The notes under the pieces were generated by a model. The model was not told the origin of the DNA. It was given only the letters and a program-made list of their open reading frames with translations, and searched no databases. A DNA stretch of 64,000 bases from Desulfobulbus alkaliphilus (GTDB lineage: Bacteria; Desulfobacterota; Desulfobulbia; Desulfobulbales; Desulfobulbaceae): contig NZ_JAFFQC010000006.1 in the NCBI RefSeq assembly GCF_016918545.1, positions 1 to 64,000 on the forward strand, written 5' to 3'. Positions within the stretch are counted from its first letter, which is position 1. The number at the start of each line of letters is the position of its first letter. The translations under genes were made by a program, and so were the position numbers. Of the stretch, positions 31,738-40,252 are shown in pieces.

Positions 31738-33429
31738 TTATGCAGTGGAGCTGATTTTAGCCCAACTGTCGCGGAGGGTGACGATCCGGTTGAAGACCGG
31801 TTTATCCGGGGAACTCTCCACGGAGTCGAGGCAGAAGTAACCCTGACGTTCGAACTGGAAACGGTCTTCAAGGGTCGCCCGTGCCAGCCCGGGTTCCAGT
31901 GCACAGTCTGTCAAGACTGTCAGGGATCTTGGATTGAGGAATTCTTTAAAGCTTTTTTCTTTGTCCATCTCCGGGTCGGCAACAGTAAAGAGCCGGTCGT
32001 AGAGGCGGACTTCGGCTCGCATGGCATGGGGCGCGGATACCCAGTGGATGGTTCCCTTGACCTTGCGTCCGTCGGGGGACGAGCCGCCCTTGCTTTCGGG
32101 ATCATAGGTGCAGTGCAGTTCCACAATCCTGCCTTCCGCGTCCTTGATTACCTGGTGACAGGTGATCAGATAGGCATACCGTAACCGTACCTCGCGGCCG
32201 ATACTGAGGCGAAAGAATTTTTTCGGAGCGTCTTCCATAAAGTCCGAACGCTCGATGTACAGTTCCCGGCAGAAAGGCACCTGTCGATCGCCCAGGGCCG
32301 GCTCCTGAGGATGATTCTGGGCGGCCACCTCTTCGACCAGGTTTTCCGGATAGTTGGTAAGGACAATCTTGAGCGGTTCGAGCACACCGAAAACCCGGGG
32401 AGCATGCTGATTGAGTTCTTCGCGAACCGCGTTTTCAAGGACGCCCATGTCGATCCAGGACTCCCGCTTGCCGATACCGATGGTGGCGCAGAAGTGGCGA
32501 ATGGCGGCGGGTGGGCAGCCCCGGCGGCGGAGGCCCGACAGGGTCAGCATCCTCGGGTCATCCCAACCGGATACGTGTCCTTCCTCCACCAATTGCAGCA
32601 ATTTACGTTTACTGGTCACGGTGTAGTTGATGTTCAGGCGGGCGAACTCAATCTGACGCGGGTGATTTGGAGTTTGCAGGGTATCCAGGACCCAGTCGTA
32701 CAGGGCGCGGTTGTTCTCGAATTCCAGAGTGCAGAGGGAGTGGGTGACCTGCTCCAGCATATCGGAAAGACAGTGAGTGAAGTCGTACATCGGATAGATG
32801 CACCACTTGTCCCCGGTGCGATGGTGGCTGGTTTTGAGGATGCGATACAAGACCGGGTCCCGCATGATAATATTGGCGGAAGCCATGTCGATTTTTGCCC
32901 GGAGCACGCAGACGCCCTCATCGATATTTCCTGCACGCATCCTGGCAAAGAGGTCGAGGTTTTCCTCGACGGAGCGGTTGCGGTAGGGACTCTCCCTGCC
33001 GGGTTCGGTGAGGGTGCCGCGATACTCCCTGATGGCATCGGCGGAGAGATGACAGACATAAGCCTTGCCCATTTCGATCAGGCGAACAGCGCAGTCGTGG
33101 AGTTGTTCGAAATAATCGGAAGCGTAATAGAGGTGGGGCTCCCAGTCGAATCCCAGCCAGCGGACATCGCGCATGATCGCTTCGACGTATTCGGTTGACT
33201 CCTTATCGGGATTGGTGTCGTCGAAGCGCAGGTGGCAGACCCCATTGTATTCCCGGGCAACCCCGAAATTGAGACAGATCGACTTGGCGTGGCCGATATG
33301 GAGGAATCCGTTGGGCTCGGGTGGAAAACGGGTGACGATGCCTTGATGTTTTCCGGAGGCGAGGTCGTCGGCAATGATCTGGCGGATGAAATCGAGCGGT
33401 TTTTTTACTGCTTCTTTTTCCGTTGTCAT
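31738..33429 (-). CDS. glnS: Glutaminyl-tRNA synthetase
   Basis: Charges tRNA-Gln with glutamine. The 563-residue class I synthetase starts [19 protein letters not shown], has the HIGH element in [11 protein letters not shown], the KMSKS-type loop in [10 protein letters not shown], and the two-part anticodon-binding beta-barrel at its C-terminus (ending with QGYFCLDS). I chose the ATG at 33429; an upstream TTG at 33468 would add 13 residues unlike the family and overlap gltX. It follows gltX by 25 bases on the same strand, so GluRS and GlnRS are probably co-transcribed. Having GlnRS suggests direct charging rather than the amidotransferase route for tRNA-Gln; the cognate tRNA is encoded at 37005. 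Confidence 0.97.
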   Translation of the reverse strand: MTTEKEAVKKPLDFIRQIIADDLASGKHQGIVTRFPPEPNGFLHIGHAKSICLNFGVAREYNGVCHLRFDDTNPDKESTEYVEAIMRDVRWLGFDWEPHLYYASDYFEQLHDCAVRLIEMGKAYVCHLSADAIREYRGTLTEPGRESPYRNRSVEENLDLFARMRAGNIDEGVCVLRAKIDMASANIIMRDPVLYRILKTSHHRTGDKWCIYPMYDFTHCLSDMLEQVTHSLCTLEFENNRALYDWVLDTLQTPNHPRQIEFARLNINYTVTSKRKLLQLVEEGHVSGWDDPRMLTLSGLRRRGCPPAAIRHFCATIGIGKRESWIDMGVLENAVREELNQHAPRVFGVLEPLKIVLTNYPENLVEEVAAQNHPQEPALGDRQVPFCRELYIERSDFMEDAPKKFFRLSIGREVRLRYAYLITCHQVIKDAEGRIVELHCTYDPESKGGSSPDGRKVKGTIHWVSAPHAMRAEVRLYDRLFTVADPEMDKEKSFKEFLNPRSLTVLTDCALEPGLARATLEDRFQFERQGYFCLDSVESSPDKPVFNRIVTLRDSWAKISSTA

Positions 33430-33454
33430 GGGTGTTTTGAGATCCTGAAAAAAA

Positions 33455-34942
33455 TTATGTAGCCTCAAAAAGATGATCGATATGCCGCAATCGAGTTGTC
33501 ACTCTATCCCTGCCCAGGGTGGTGATAATATCAAATATCGATGGTCCGGCCAACTGGCCGGTGAGAACGGTTCGCATGGCATTGATAAGTACACCTGGTT
33601 TGATCTGTAGTTCATCAGCGAGCTGGCGGCAGACACTTTCGGTCTTCGCGGCATCGAACTCCTCCAGAGAAGAAAATCGTTCCGCCAGTTGCGGCAGCCA
33701 GGTTTTCAGATCCGGGTATTTGAGCAGATTTTTTGCCAGTGGTTTGGGATCAACGGCGTAGGTATCCGCGAAATAAGCGCGGCCAATGGTGGTGAAATCC
33801 TTGAGCGTATGAAATCGATCCCGAATCATGTCCAGGGTTGCCAGGTACCAGGCGCGTCTGCCTCCTGCATAGGCCGGGTCCCAGAGATCCTCGACCTCCA
33901 GTTCCCTGCGCACCAGCTCGCCCAATTCGTCGAGGTCCATGGTGCGCAGATAGTGCTCGTTGATGGCAATCAGTTTCGGATCGGTAAAGAATTTCGGGTC
34001 GCCGGGTTTGTAGTTGAAGACCGAATTAACCCGGCTCATACGGGAAAGGCTGAAGGTTTCGATCAGCTCTTCACGGGAAAAAATTTCCTGATCAGTGCCC
34101 GGATTCCAGCCCAACAGGCAGAGAAAGTTGCACACGGCCCAGGGAAGGAAACCCTGGTCCCGGTAAAACTGCACCGACACAACCTCACCGTGGCTCCGCT
34201 TGGAAATTTTTCGTTTCTGCAGGTCGAGCGTGAGAGGCATGTGCGCGAAGACAGGTAACTTAACCCCCAGCGCTTCATAGAGAAGGACCTGACGGGTGGT
34301 GTTGGTCATGTGATCCTGGCCGCGGATGATATGGCTGATGCGGTCGCGGATATCATCGACGACGTTACATAGCAGGTAGAGCGGTTTGCCATTGGAGCGG
34401 ACAATGACAAAGTCTTCGATTTCGGTATACGCCCGTTCAATGCGACCCAGGACCTCGTCGTCGTAGAACAGTGTACCCTGGCGCTCGGGCACTTTGAATC
34501 GAATCACAAAAGGGAGCCCCTGTGCCTGTTTTTCCCTGGTGTCCTCGGCGTTCAGGTGACGGCAGGTGCCGTCATAGCCGCTTTCCCTCCTGTTGGCCCG
34601 CACGGCTTCCTCGCGTTTCCGCTCCAGTTCCTCCTTGGTGCAGAAACAAGCGTATGCGTGACCCGAGTCCAACAGTCGATTGGCTGCTTCGATATGGTCG
34701 GCGCTGTATTCAGTTTGAAAATAAGGCCCTTCGTCCCAATCAAGGCCCAGCCATTGCAAACCGTCGATGATGCCGTCGATGGATTCCCGGGTTGATCGCT
34801 CTTCATCGGTATCTTCGATGCGAAGGATCAGTTTGCCATGATGTCTTCTGGCAAACAGCCAATTGAACAAAGCTGTCCGGGCTCCACCGATGTGCAGGTA
34901 TCCGGTGGGACTGGGTGGAAAACGAACGCGGACTTCTTCCAT
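33455..34942 (-). CDS. gltX: Glutamyl-tRNA synthetase
   Basis: Charges tRNA-Glu. The 495-residue class I synthetase has the HIGH-type sequence [15 protein letters not shown] at the N-terminus, the KMSKS-type loop KISKRSHGE, and an all-helical C-terminal anticodon-binding domain, the discriminating bacterial form. AGGAGG ends 6 bases before the ATG, and this Shine-Dalgarno begins at the very end of repeat R10, whose terminus is directly upstream. A promoter candidate is seen on the far side of R10, so the repeat would be transcribed as the leader. Followed by glnS in the same direction. Confidence 0.97.
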   Translation of the reverse strand: MEEVRVRFPPSPTGYLHIGGARTALFNWLFARRHHGKLILRIEDTDEERSTRESIDGIIDGLQWLGLDWDEGPYFQTEYSADHIEAANRLLDSGHAYACFCTKEELERKREEAVRANRRESGYDGTCRHLNAEDTREKQAQGLPFVIRFKVPERQGTLFYDDEVLGRIERAYTEIEDFVIVRSNGKPLYLLCNVVDDIRDRISHIIRGQDHMTNTTRQVLLYEALGVKLPVFAHMPLTLDLQKRKISKRSHGEVVSVQFYRDQGFLPWAVCNFLCLLGWNPGTDQEIFSREELIETFSLSRMSRVNSVFNYKPGDPKFFTDPKLIAINEHYLRTMDLDELGELVRRELEVEDLWDPAYAGGRRAWYLATLDMIRDRFHTLKDFTTIGRAYFADTYAVDPKPLAKNLLKYPDLKTWLPQLAERFSSLEEFDAAKTESVCRQLADELQIKPGVLINAMRTVLTGQLAGPSIFDIITTLGRDRVTTRLRHIDHLFEAT

Positions 34943-34953
34943 CTCTACCTCCT

Positions 34954-35089
34954 CCTGAATCCGTGACGCCTGGACTCTTGCATTGGATATATCTTGCTGT
35001 CAGCAAATTGTAATTGCAGTTGAATCCTTGACAATACCTTTCACCAGCCGCCCTTCGGGGGCGTGCGGACGGACGCGCACGGATCCAGG
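34954..35089 (+). repeat. Dispersed MITE-like element, copy R10 (internally deleted)
   Basis: Forward orientation, 136 bp. It begins CCTGAATCCGTGACGCCTGG, keeps CTTGCTGT, TGTAATTGCAG and TTCACCAGCCGCCCTTCGGG, then jumps to CGCGCACGGATCCAGG, losing the central hairpin. Flanks CTCCT and CGGTT do not match. Its left terminus touches the Shine-Dalgarno of gltX on the minus strand. Confidence 0.88.
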
Positions 35090-35172
35090 CGGTTGCAAGG
35101 GCAGGACTGCATGGCCTGAACACTGGACCCGCTGACCAGTACTTCATGTTGATCAGTGGGTACAATGTTGCA

Positions 35173-35201
35173 TATATAGTCGCTAGCAGGCTTCTCTTCA
35201 A
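35173..35201 (-). promoter_or_regulatory. Candidate promoter of gltX-glnS
   Basis: On the minus strand TTGAAG (35196-35201) and TATATA (35173-35178) are 17 bases apart. Transcription would start around 35165 and run through repeat R10 into gltX. It sits in the gap between repeats R10 and R11. A short CTTCTC/GAGAAG hairpin overlaps the -35 region. Assigned by consensus match only. Confidence 0.5.
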
Positions 35202-35232
35202 GGAGAAGGTTCTCCGGGGGTGATGAATGCGG

Positions 35233-35449
35233 CCTGAATCAATGACGGCTGGGCGCTTGTTTTTAGCATATCTTGCTGTAATAATATTATAATTACAGAT
35301 GAATCCTTGAGAATACCCTTCACCAGCCGCCCTTCGGGGCGTCCGTCCGCACGTCAGCTTTATTGCCGGTAACCGTTGATAAAGTTTACTTTAATTGAAC
35401 GGTTACCGGCAATAAAGCTGACGCACGGACGAATGCTTACGAATTCAGG
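35233..35449 (+). repeat. Dispersed MITE-like element, copy R11 (full length, exact target duplication)
   Basis: Complete 217-bp copy in forward orientation with slightly diverged termini (CCTGAATCAATGA and TTACGAATTCAGG). TGCGG flanks both ends (35228-35232 and 35450-35454). It shows the best central hairpin of the family: 26 bases at 35352-35377 are perfectly complementary to 35398-35423, and outer bases extend the stem. Confidence 0.94.
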
Positions 35450-35501
35450 TGCGGGTGCGCTGAAAGATGAGAACGGAATGGGTCTTTTCTGCGTTAATAG
35501 C

Positions 35502-35530
35502 TTGTGAACATTTAAGAACATCGGTATAAT
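35502..35530 (+). promoter_or_regulatory. Sigma-70-type promoter of the DUF1844-ispE-prs run
   Basis: TTGTGA (35502-35507) and a perfect TATAAT (35525-35530) are exactly 17 bases apart. A start site near 35537 gives a leader of about 150 bases before the DUF1844 gene. It is probably the main promoter for the downstream genes and tRNA-Gln. It begins about 50 bases beyond repeat R11. Confidence 0.65.
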
Positions 35531-35684
35531 TAAAAATTCGTGTCCATAGACAAAGAAAGCGCTGCGGAAGGGAATTCTGCCCTTGGAATCAAGGCCTTGC
35601 AGGCACCAGTCACCGGTGGACGCTGGGAGAAATCTGCATGGAGACATCAACGGTAACGGGACCTGTCCTGTTCAGTGGAAAAGA

Positions 35685-36035
35685 ATGACCGATACGATGA
35701 CCGACAAGATGACCAACAAGATGACCGATTCGCAAACAAATTGCGGCGAATGCCCGGACGGCCGGATCAAAGACTCTTCCGGCAGGTGCGTGATGCCGGC
35801 AGTGACGTTCGCTTCCTTTATTCTGTCCCTTAACACCTCCGCCCTGTACCACATGGGCGAGTTGCCGCACCCGGAAACCGGGCAAAAGCTGGTGGATCTT
35901 GAACTGGCCAAGCATACCATTGACACCTTGATTCTGCTTGCCGATAAAACCAGAAACAATCTCGATGCTGACGACAAAGAACTGTTGACCCGTATTCTCT
36001 ATGAATTGAAAATGCGGTATGTCAAGTTGTGCTGA
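35685..36035 (+). CDS. DUF1844 family protein
   Basis: A 116-residue protein whose C-terminal 80 residues match the DUF1844 pattern: VTFASFILSLNTSALYHMGE, then a PETG motif, LAKHTIDTLILLADKT and a final LYELKMRYV. The function is unknown; the family is common in Desulfobacterota and relatives, often near ispE or other housekeeping genes. The N-terminus is odd: MTDTMTDKMTNKMTDS is encoded by four imperfect copies of a 12-base unit (from 35685), which also offers several in-frame ATG starts. I use the first. The core may begin only at VMPAVTF. It lies 15 bases before ispE and is probably co-transcribed with it. Confidence 0.85.
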   Translation: MTDTMTDKMTNKMTDSQTNCGECPDGRIKDSSGRCVMPAVTFASFILSLNTSALYHMGELPHPETGQKLVDLELAKHTIDTLILLADKTRNNLDADDKELLTRILYELKMRYVKLC

Positions 36036-36050
36036 TCTGGCGAGAACGGT

Positions 36051-37025
36051 ATGTCGGTGCTTCAGCAGACCACGCTCTTCCTCTCTGCTCCGGCAAAGAT
36101 CAATCTCGGGTTGCGGGTCACCGGGCGTAGGCTGGACGGGTATCATACCATTGAAACCGTGATGCAGAAGATCGGTCTGTGTGATGAACTTGAACTCAGG
36201 CGCGGCGGTAAAGGCATCCGTCTTCGCTGCCCGAACGGTACAGCGCCGGAGGACGAAACGAATCTGGTGTATCGGGCTGCGGATCTCTTTCTGCGGACCA
36301 TGGCGGACCGATGTGCCGGGCCTCTATCCGGAGTGGATATTGTGCTGCGCAAGAGAATACCCGTGGCGGCTGGATTGGGGGGAGGCAGCAGTGATGCCGC
36401 CGCCACTCTTAAGGGGATGCAGGCATTGACCGCGGTCAGGTGTTCCGAAAAAGAGCTGGCCGCCATGGGGTTGCGCCTGGGAGCGGATGTTCCCTTTTTT
36501 CTTGGTGAGGCTCCTGCCGCCAGAGCGACCGGTATCGGTGAAATACTCACTCCTGTCGCTCCGTTGACCAACTATACCGTGGTTGTGGTCAATCCAGGAT
36601 TTCCAGTATCCACGCAATGGGTGTATCAGACTTTTGCATTGACAGTCGGTAAAAATAAAAGTAAGAAAAAATGTTTTAAAAAAAATACTAATAATTCAGA
36701 TGAAAAGAACCGCTGTTGCAACGAATTTCCGCAGTCGGCGGTTCTGCGAAATGATCTGGAAAGTGTCACTGTCGTCCGCTATCCGGAGATAGGGCGACTG
36801 AAAAACGAGCTGAGAACTCATGGAGCCGAAATGGCCCTGATGTCGGGTTCCGGGCCTTCGGTGTTCGGGCTGTTTGCCCGCAGAGAGGATGCCGAATCCT
36901 CATACAATGTTCTCAGGAAACGAATCAAGTTTACCTTCATGGTTGCTCCGCTCACCAGGAGCGAACAGGGCAATGTCCTTACTAATGCAAATCAGCTCAT
37001 GGACTGGGGCGTCGTCAAGCGGTAA
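36051..37025 (+). CDS. ispE: 4-diphosphocytidyl-2-C-methyl-D-erythritol kinase
   Basis: Phosphorylates CDP-methylerythritol with ATP in the MEP isoprenoid pathway; dxs and ispA of the same supply route lie at 54.7-57.6 kb. The 324-residue GHMP kinase has PAKINLGLRV near the N-terminus, the phosphate loop PVAAGLGGGSSDAAAT (about 104-119) and the third motif ALMSGSGPSVFGLF. Two oddities: a Lys/Asn-rich insertion at about 201-221 from an A-rich tract, and a C-terminal tail of about 24 residues, because no stop occurs until a TAA inside tRNA-Gln. The coding sequence thus overlaps the tRNA gene by 21 bases. The kinase core is complete, so a functional enzyme is expected. Confidence 0.95.
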   Translation: MSVLQQTTLFLSAPAKINLGLRVTGRRLDGYHTIETVMQKIGLCDELELRRGGKGIRLRCPNGTAPEDETNLVYRAADLFLRTMADRCAGPLSGVDIVLRKRIPVAAGLGGGSSDAAATLKGMQALTAVRCSEKELAAMGLRLGADVPFFLGEAPAARATGIGEILTPVAPLTNYTVVVVNPGFPVSTQWVYQTFALTVGKNKSKKKCFKKNTNNSDEKNRCCNEFPQSAVLRNDLESVTVVRYPEIGRLKNELRTHGAEMALMSGSGPSVFGLFARREDAESSYNVLRKRIKFTFMVAPLTRSEQGNVLTNANQLMDWGVVKR

Positions 37026-37079
37026 GACACAAGGTTTTGATCCTTGCATTCGGGGGTTCGAATCCTCCCGCCCCAGCCA
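37005..37079 (+). tRNA. tRNA-Gln (anticodon UUG)
   Basis: The acceptor stem TGGGGCG (37005-37011) pairs with CGCCCCA (37069-37075). The D-stem GTC/GAC, anticodon stem CAAGG/CCTTG with loop TTTTGAT (anticodon TTG at 37037-37039), and T-stem GGGGG/CCTCC with TTCGAAT loop all fold. CCA is encoded (37077-37079) after discriminator G. The start of the gene overlaps the last 21 bases of ispE, whose stop codon is in the D-loop (37023-37025). The gene is probably transcribed with ispE and prs and released by RNase P and 3' processing. Confidence 0.97.
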
Positions 37080-37100
37080 ATTTCAGCAGAGATGTGAACC

Positions 37101-38039
37101 ATGCCAAATAAACTGAAGATTTTCAGTGGCAATGCCAACCCGGCCATTGCCCGGGAAATCTGTGCCTATCTGCAGGTTCCCCTGAGCGCGGCGGAAGTCA
37201 AGGCCTTCTCGGACGGGGAGATCGCCGTTGAAATTGGCGAAAATGTGCGCGGCGCCGATGTCTTTGTCATTCAACCGACCTGTACACCCGTGAATGACAA
37301 TCTCATGGAGTTGCTGATCATGGTTGATGCCTTGCGGCGGGCATCAGCCCGCAGGATTACCGCAGTGCTCCCCTATTACGGTTATGCGCGTCAGGATCGT
37401 AAGGTTCGACCCAGGGTGCCGATAACCGCGAAAGCAGTCGCTGAAATGCTCATGGTGGTCGGCACCCGGAGAGTCCTGTGCATGGACCTGCATGCCGGAC
37501 AGATTCAGGGGTTTTTTAACATTCCTGTCGATCACCTCTATGCGGCTCCCATCATTTTACAGTATATCCGAAATACCTTTTCCGACGTAATCATGGTTTC
37601 TCCCGATGCAGGAGGGGTGGAACGAACACGGGCTTTTGCCAAGCGCTTGAATACCGGTCTGGCAATCATTGACAAACGTCGTGAGCGGGCCAACGAGTGC
37701 GAGGCGGTCCAGGTCATTGGGAATGTGGCGGGAAAAACAGCCATTCTGCTCGACGATATCGTCGATACTGCCGGCACCCTGTGCAGTGCAGCCGAGATCC
37801 TCAAGGAGATGGGCGCACGAGAGGTCCATGCCTGTTGCTCCCATGGAGTTTTATCCGGGCCTGCCATCCAGCGTATTCAGGCATCCTGTATGAAGTCACT
37901 GATGATCACTAATTCCATTCCCTTGGGGGAAGATGCCAGCCGTTGCGAAAAAATAACCGTCCTGTCCGTGGGCGCATTGCTCGGAGAAGCTATCAGCAGG
38001 ATCCACAACGAAGATTCCGTCAGTTACCTGTTTGTTTAA
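37101..38039 (+). CDS. prs: Ribose-phosphate pyrophosphokinase
   Basis: Makes PRPP from ribose-5-phosphate and ATP for nucleotide, histidine and tryptophan synthesis. The 312-residue class I enzyme has the ATP-loop region [23 protein letters not shown], and the PRPP-binding signature [14 protein letters not shown] together with [12 protein letters not shown]. It starts 21 bases after tRNA-Gln. The order ispE, tRNA-Gln, prs, rplY, pth is common in related genomes, supporting co-transcription. Confidence 0.97.
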   Translation: MPNKLKIFSGNANPAIAREICAYLQVPLSAAEVKAFSDGEIAVEIGENVRGADVFVIQPTCTPVNDNLMELLIMVDALRRASARRITAVLPYYGYARQDRKVRPRVPITAKAVAEMLMVVGTRRVLCMDLHAGQIQGFFNIPVDHLYAAPIILQYIRNTFSDVIMVSPDAGGVERTRAFAKRLNTGLAIIDKRRERANECEAVQVIGNVAGKTAILLDDIVDTAGTLCSAAEILKEMGAREVHACCSHGVLSGPAIQRIQASCMKSLMITNSIPLGEDASRCEKITVLSVGALLGEAISRIHNEDSVSYLFV

Positions 38040-38276
38040 CAAGTGTCTATCCGAAAACGAGATATCATTGTTCTGAAGCGAAGTGCACTCGCGCATTGAA
38101 CCACGGGCATGGAGAAATTCTCTCAAGGATTGGATTTGACAGTGCAACAAAGTATCAGGTCTGGATCCGTAATCGTTCACCAGGTGCGAGGAGACGATTG
38201 CGTTACCCGGACAGAGAAATTTAATGAGAAATTTGATGAATTGTTTTAGATCCCGGAGTCAGGGGGGGAGGCGTAT

Positions 38277-38834
38277 ATGCTACAGGTGAATATTGAATCA
38301 ACAGTGCGCAGCGTATTCGGAAAGGGGCCGATGCGGCAGATGCGTATGCGGAAAATGACCCCCGCCAATCTGTACAGTAAGGGTCTTGAACCGGTTCCTC
38401 TCCAGTTTGAAACTGCAAAGCTCTTTAAAAGTCTTTTGTCCATTCAAGGGCGTAATGCCGTCGTCACACTGCAAATTGAAGGCGACAGCAAAGATAAGCG
38501 GAATGCTCTGGTCAAGGAAATTCAAAAAGAGCCGGTCTCCGGCAAAGTCCTGCATGTTGATTTTTTTGAGATCGAACTCGACCGTGCTGTTCCTTTTACC
38601 GTGCCGATTGAATTCAGTGGGGTCGCTAAAGGTGTTGATCTTGGTGGTGAGCTGCAGATTTTCAGAAATACAGTGCGCCTGCGCGGTTGTCCGCTTGATA
38701 TCCCGGATATGATCAAGGTTGATGTTACTCCCTTGGAGCAGGGGGGGCGTGGCTTGACCTTTGGTGACCTGGATATTCCCCAGAATGTTGAAATGCTGGA
38801 AAAGGCCGGCACCACGGTTGTCACCGTCTATTGA
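38277..38834 (+). CDS. rplY: 50S ribosomal protein L25 (CTC form)
   Basis: Binds 5S rRNA in the large subunit. The 185-residue product is the two-domain CTC/TL5 form: an N-terminal L25 domain (about 1-90) and a C-terminal beta domain starting around VPIEFSGVAKGVD. AGGGGGGGAGG lies just before the ATG. A 237-base gap separates it from prs, with no gene in it and only a TTGACA-like hexamer near 38147 that lacks a convincing -10. It is followed by a strong intrinsic terminator. Confidence 0.96.
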   Translation: MLQVNIESTVRSVFGKGPMRQMRMRKMTPANLYSKGLEPVPLQFETAKLFKSLLSIQGRNAVVTLQIEGDSKDKRNALVKEIQKEPVSGKVLHVDFFEIELDRAVPFTVPIEFSGVAKGVDLGGELQIFRNTVRLRGCPLDIPDMIKVDVTPLEQGGRGLTFGDLDIPQNVEMLEKAGTTVVTVY

Positions 38835-38887
38835 TCGCAGGGGGAACCAACGACAAAAGTTGTTTCCTGCTGCGGCATCGAAGTGTA

Positions 38888-38917
38888 ACGAGCCGAAAAA
38901 ATTTCGGCTCGTTTTTT
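38888..38917 (+). terminator. Intrinsic terminator after rplY
   Basis: ACGAGCCGAAA (38888-38898) and TTTCGGCTCGT (38902-38912) form an 11-base-pair stem with a 3-base loop, followed by a T-run to 38917. This is the cleanest Rho-independent terminator in the window. It ends only 16 bases before the pth ATG. Confidence 0.9.
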
Positions 38918-38933
38918 CTCATCCTGATCCCGC

Positions 38934-39533
38934 ATGGCAAGCCCTGGTTTTTTTCTCATAGCAGGCCTGGGTAATCCTGGCTCCCAGTATCAACGTACCC
39001 GTCACAATGTCGGCTTCCTGTTCATTGATTATCTTGCCGACGGTCATGGATGGCGGGTAGATTCCGAGAAAATGCAGGGCTTGTTCTGCCGTGGCGGTAT
39101 CCATGGCGCTCAGGTGCTTCTTGTCAAGCCGCAGACCTATATGAACCGCTCCGGTGTTTGTGTGCGGGCTTTTGTCGACTACTTCAAAATTCCCCTTGAG
39201 CATGTACTGATCATGCACGATGATATAGATCTGCAACCAGGACGGATAAAAATGGTACGCCAGGGCGGGGCTGGAGGACATAATGGCATACGTTCCATTA
39301 TTGGTCACCTCGGGACCGATGTTTTTGCCCGTATGAAAATAGGTGTTGGTCGTCCGAGTATCGATCATGCTGGACAGGGGCAGCCGGTGGATCGATATGT
39401 ATTGGCGAACATGTCGGCTGAGGAAGTGCACCTGTTTCATCAGCGGGCCAGCCTGATGGAGGAAGCGGTCGCCCTGTTCATAACCCGGGGCATAGATGTC
39501 TCGATGAACCTGATCAACGGTCGCTGCAACTGA
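38934..39533 (+). CDS. pth: Peptidyl-tRNA hydrolase
   Basis: Releases tRNA from peptidyl-tRNA that drops off ribosomes. The 199-residue enzyme has GLGNPGSQYQRTRHNVGF with the catalytic histidine, KPQTYMNRSG, and HDDIDLQPGRIKM followed by GGAGGHNGIRSI. The first residues MASPGFFLIAGLGNPG fit the family. No Shine-Dalgarno is visible because the rplY terminator's T-run sits directly upstream; expression may depend on terminator read-through and a weak or leaderless start. The rplY-pth order is common in bacteria. Confidence 0.95.
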   Translation: MASPGFFLIAGLGNPGSQYQRTRHNVGFLFIDYLADGHGWRVDSEKMQGLFCRGGIHGAQVLLVKPQTYMNRSGVCVRAFVDYFKIPLEHVLIMHDDIDLQPGRIKMVRQGGAGGHNGIRSIIGHLGTDVFARMKIGVGRPSIDHAGQGQPVDRYVLANMSAEEVHLFHQRASLMEEAVALFITRGIDVSMNLINGRCN

Positions 39534-39647
39534 CCCCCGCCGGCCTCTGTCCCAACCGCATCAGGGCGCCCGGAACAGTCGCTACCCTGCAGATATCATA
39601 CACAGTTTTCAACGCATTTTTTTCTTCCTCTCTTTTTTATCCTTCCT

Positions 39648-39676
39648 TTGCCTATATTGAAAAAATTTGCTATAAT
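39648..39676 (+). promoter_or_regulatory. Sigma-70-type promoter of carD
   Basis: TTGCCT (39648-39653) and a perfect TATAAT (39671-39676) are 17 bases apart in a pyrimidine- then A-rich stretch. The start site would be near 39683, about 70 bases before the carD GTG start. Confidence 0.65.
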
Positions 39677-39754
39677 AGTATTTTAAGAACATGCTTCTCC
39701 CCCCTTGCTGCGTCTTTCCAGCGTTTGTCCATTATCTTTTTCTCGGAGGCTCAC

Positions 39755-40231
39755 GTGTTTTCAGAAGGTGATATGGCAGTCTACCCCGCTCATGGTGTGG
39801 GGCAAATCGAAACCATAGAAACACAAAATATCGGTGGGGTTGATCAAAGTTTCTATGTGATGAAAATACTCGATAACGACATGACCATCATGATTCCGAC
39901 AGCAACCAGTTCCAATGTCGGTCTCAGGGCGATTATTTCCAGGGATGAGGCTGCCAAGGTGCTTGATATCCTCAAAGAGCGCGACGTAACGATCACTGCA
40001 CAGACGTGGAATCGCCGGTACCGCGATTACATGGACAAAATTAGAACTGGCTCAGTTTTCGAGGTAGCCATTGTGCTCCGCGACCTTTTTCTCTTGAAAG
40101 AAGATAAAGATCTCTCCTACGGCGAACGTAAAATGCTCGACACCGCCAAAGGTCTGCTGATCAAGGAATTGTCACTCGCCAATCAGATGGAAGAAAAAAT
40201 GATTGAACAGCAGATTGAAAAACTTTTCTAA
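39755..40231 (+). CDS. carD: CarD/CdnL family transcription regulator
   Basis: RNA polymerase-binding protein that stabilises open promoter complexes, especially at rRNA promoters in bacteria that carry it. The 158-residue product begins FSEGDMAVYPAHGVGQIE, the typical N-terminal RNAP-interacting Tudor-like domain, and ends in an all-helical DNA-contacting domain with WNRRYRDYMDKI. I use GTG at 39755 because GGAGG lies 6 bases upstream and the family starts there; an upstream TTG at 39725 has no such site. It has its own promoter and is followed after 21 bases by rluD. The CarD/CdnL N-terminus is clear. Confidence 0.93.
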   Translation: MFSEGDMAVYPAHGVGQIETIETQNIGGVDQSFYVMKILDNDMTIMIPTATSSNVGLRAIISRDEAAKVLDILKERDVTITAQTWNRRYRDYMDKIRTGSVFEVAIVLRDLFLLKEDKDLSYGERKMLDTAKGLLIKELSLANQMEEKMIEQQIEKLF

Positions 40232-40252
40232 GGGCGAAGCGGGTAGCAGTCC

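Noticed and set aside
34954-35449. CRISPR array from clustered repeats R10 and R11
   Set aside because: Only two repeat copies, each over 130 bp, with internal hairpins and target duplications; no regular short repeats and spacers and no cas genes.
36640-36720. Frameshift in ispE at the A-rich tract
   Set aside because: The frame is continuous on both sides with conserved GHMP motifs; the Lys/Asn-rich segment is an in-frame insertion.
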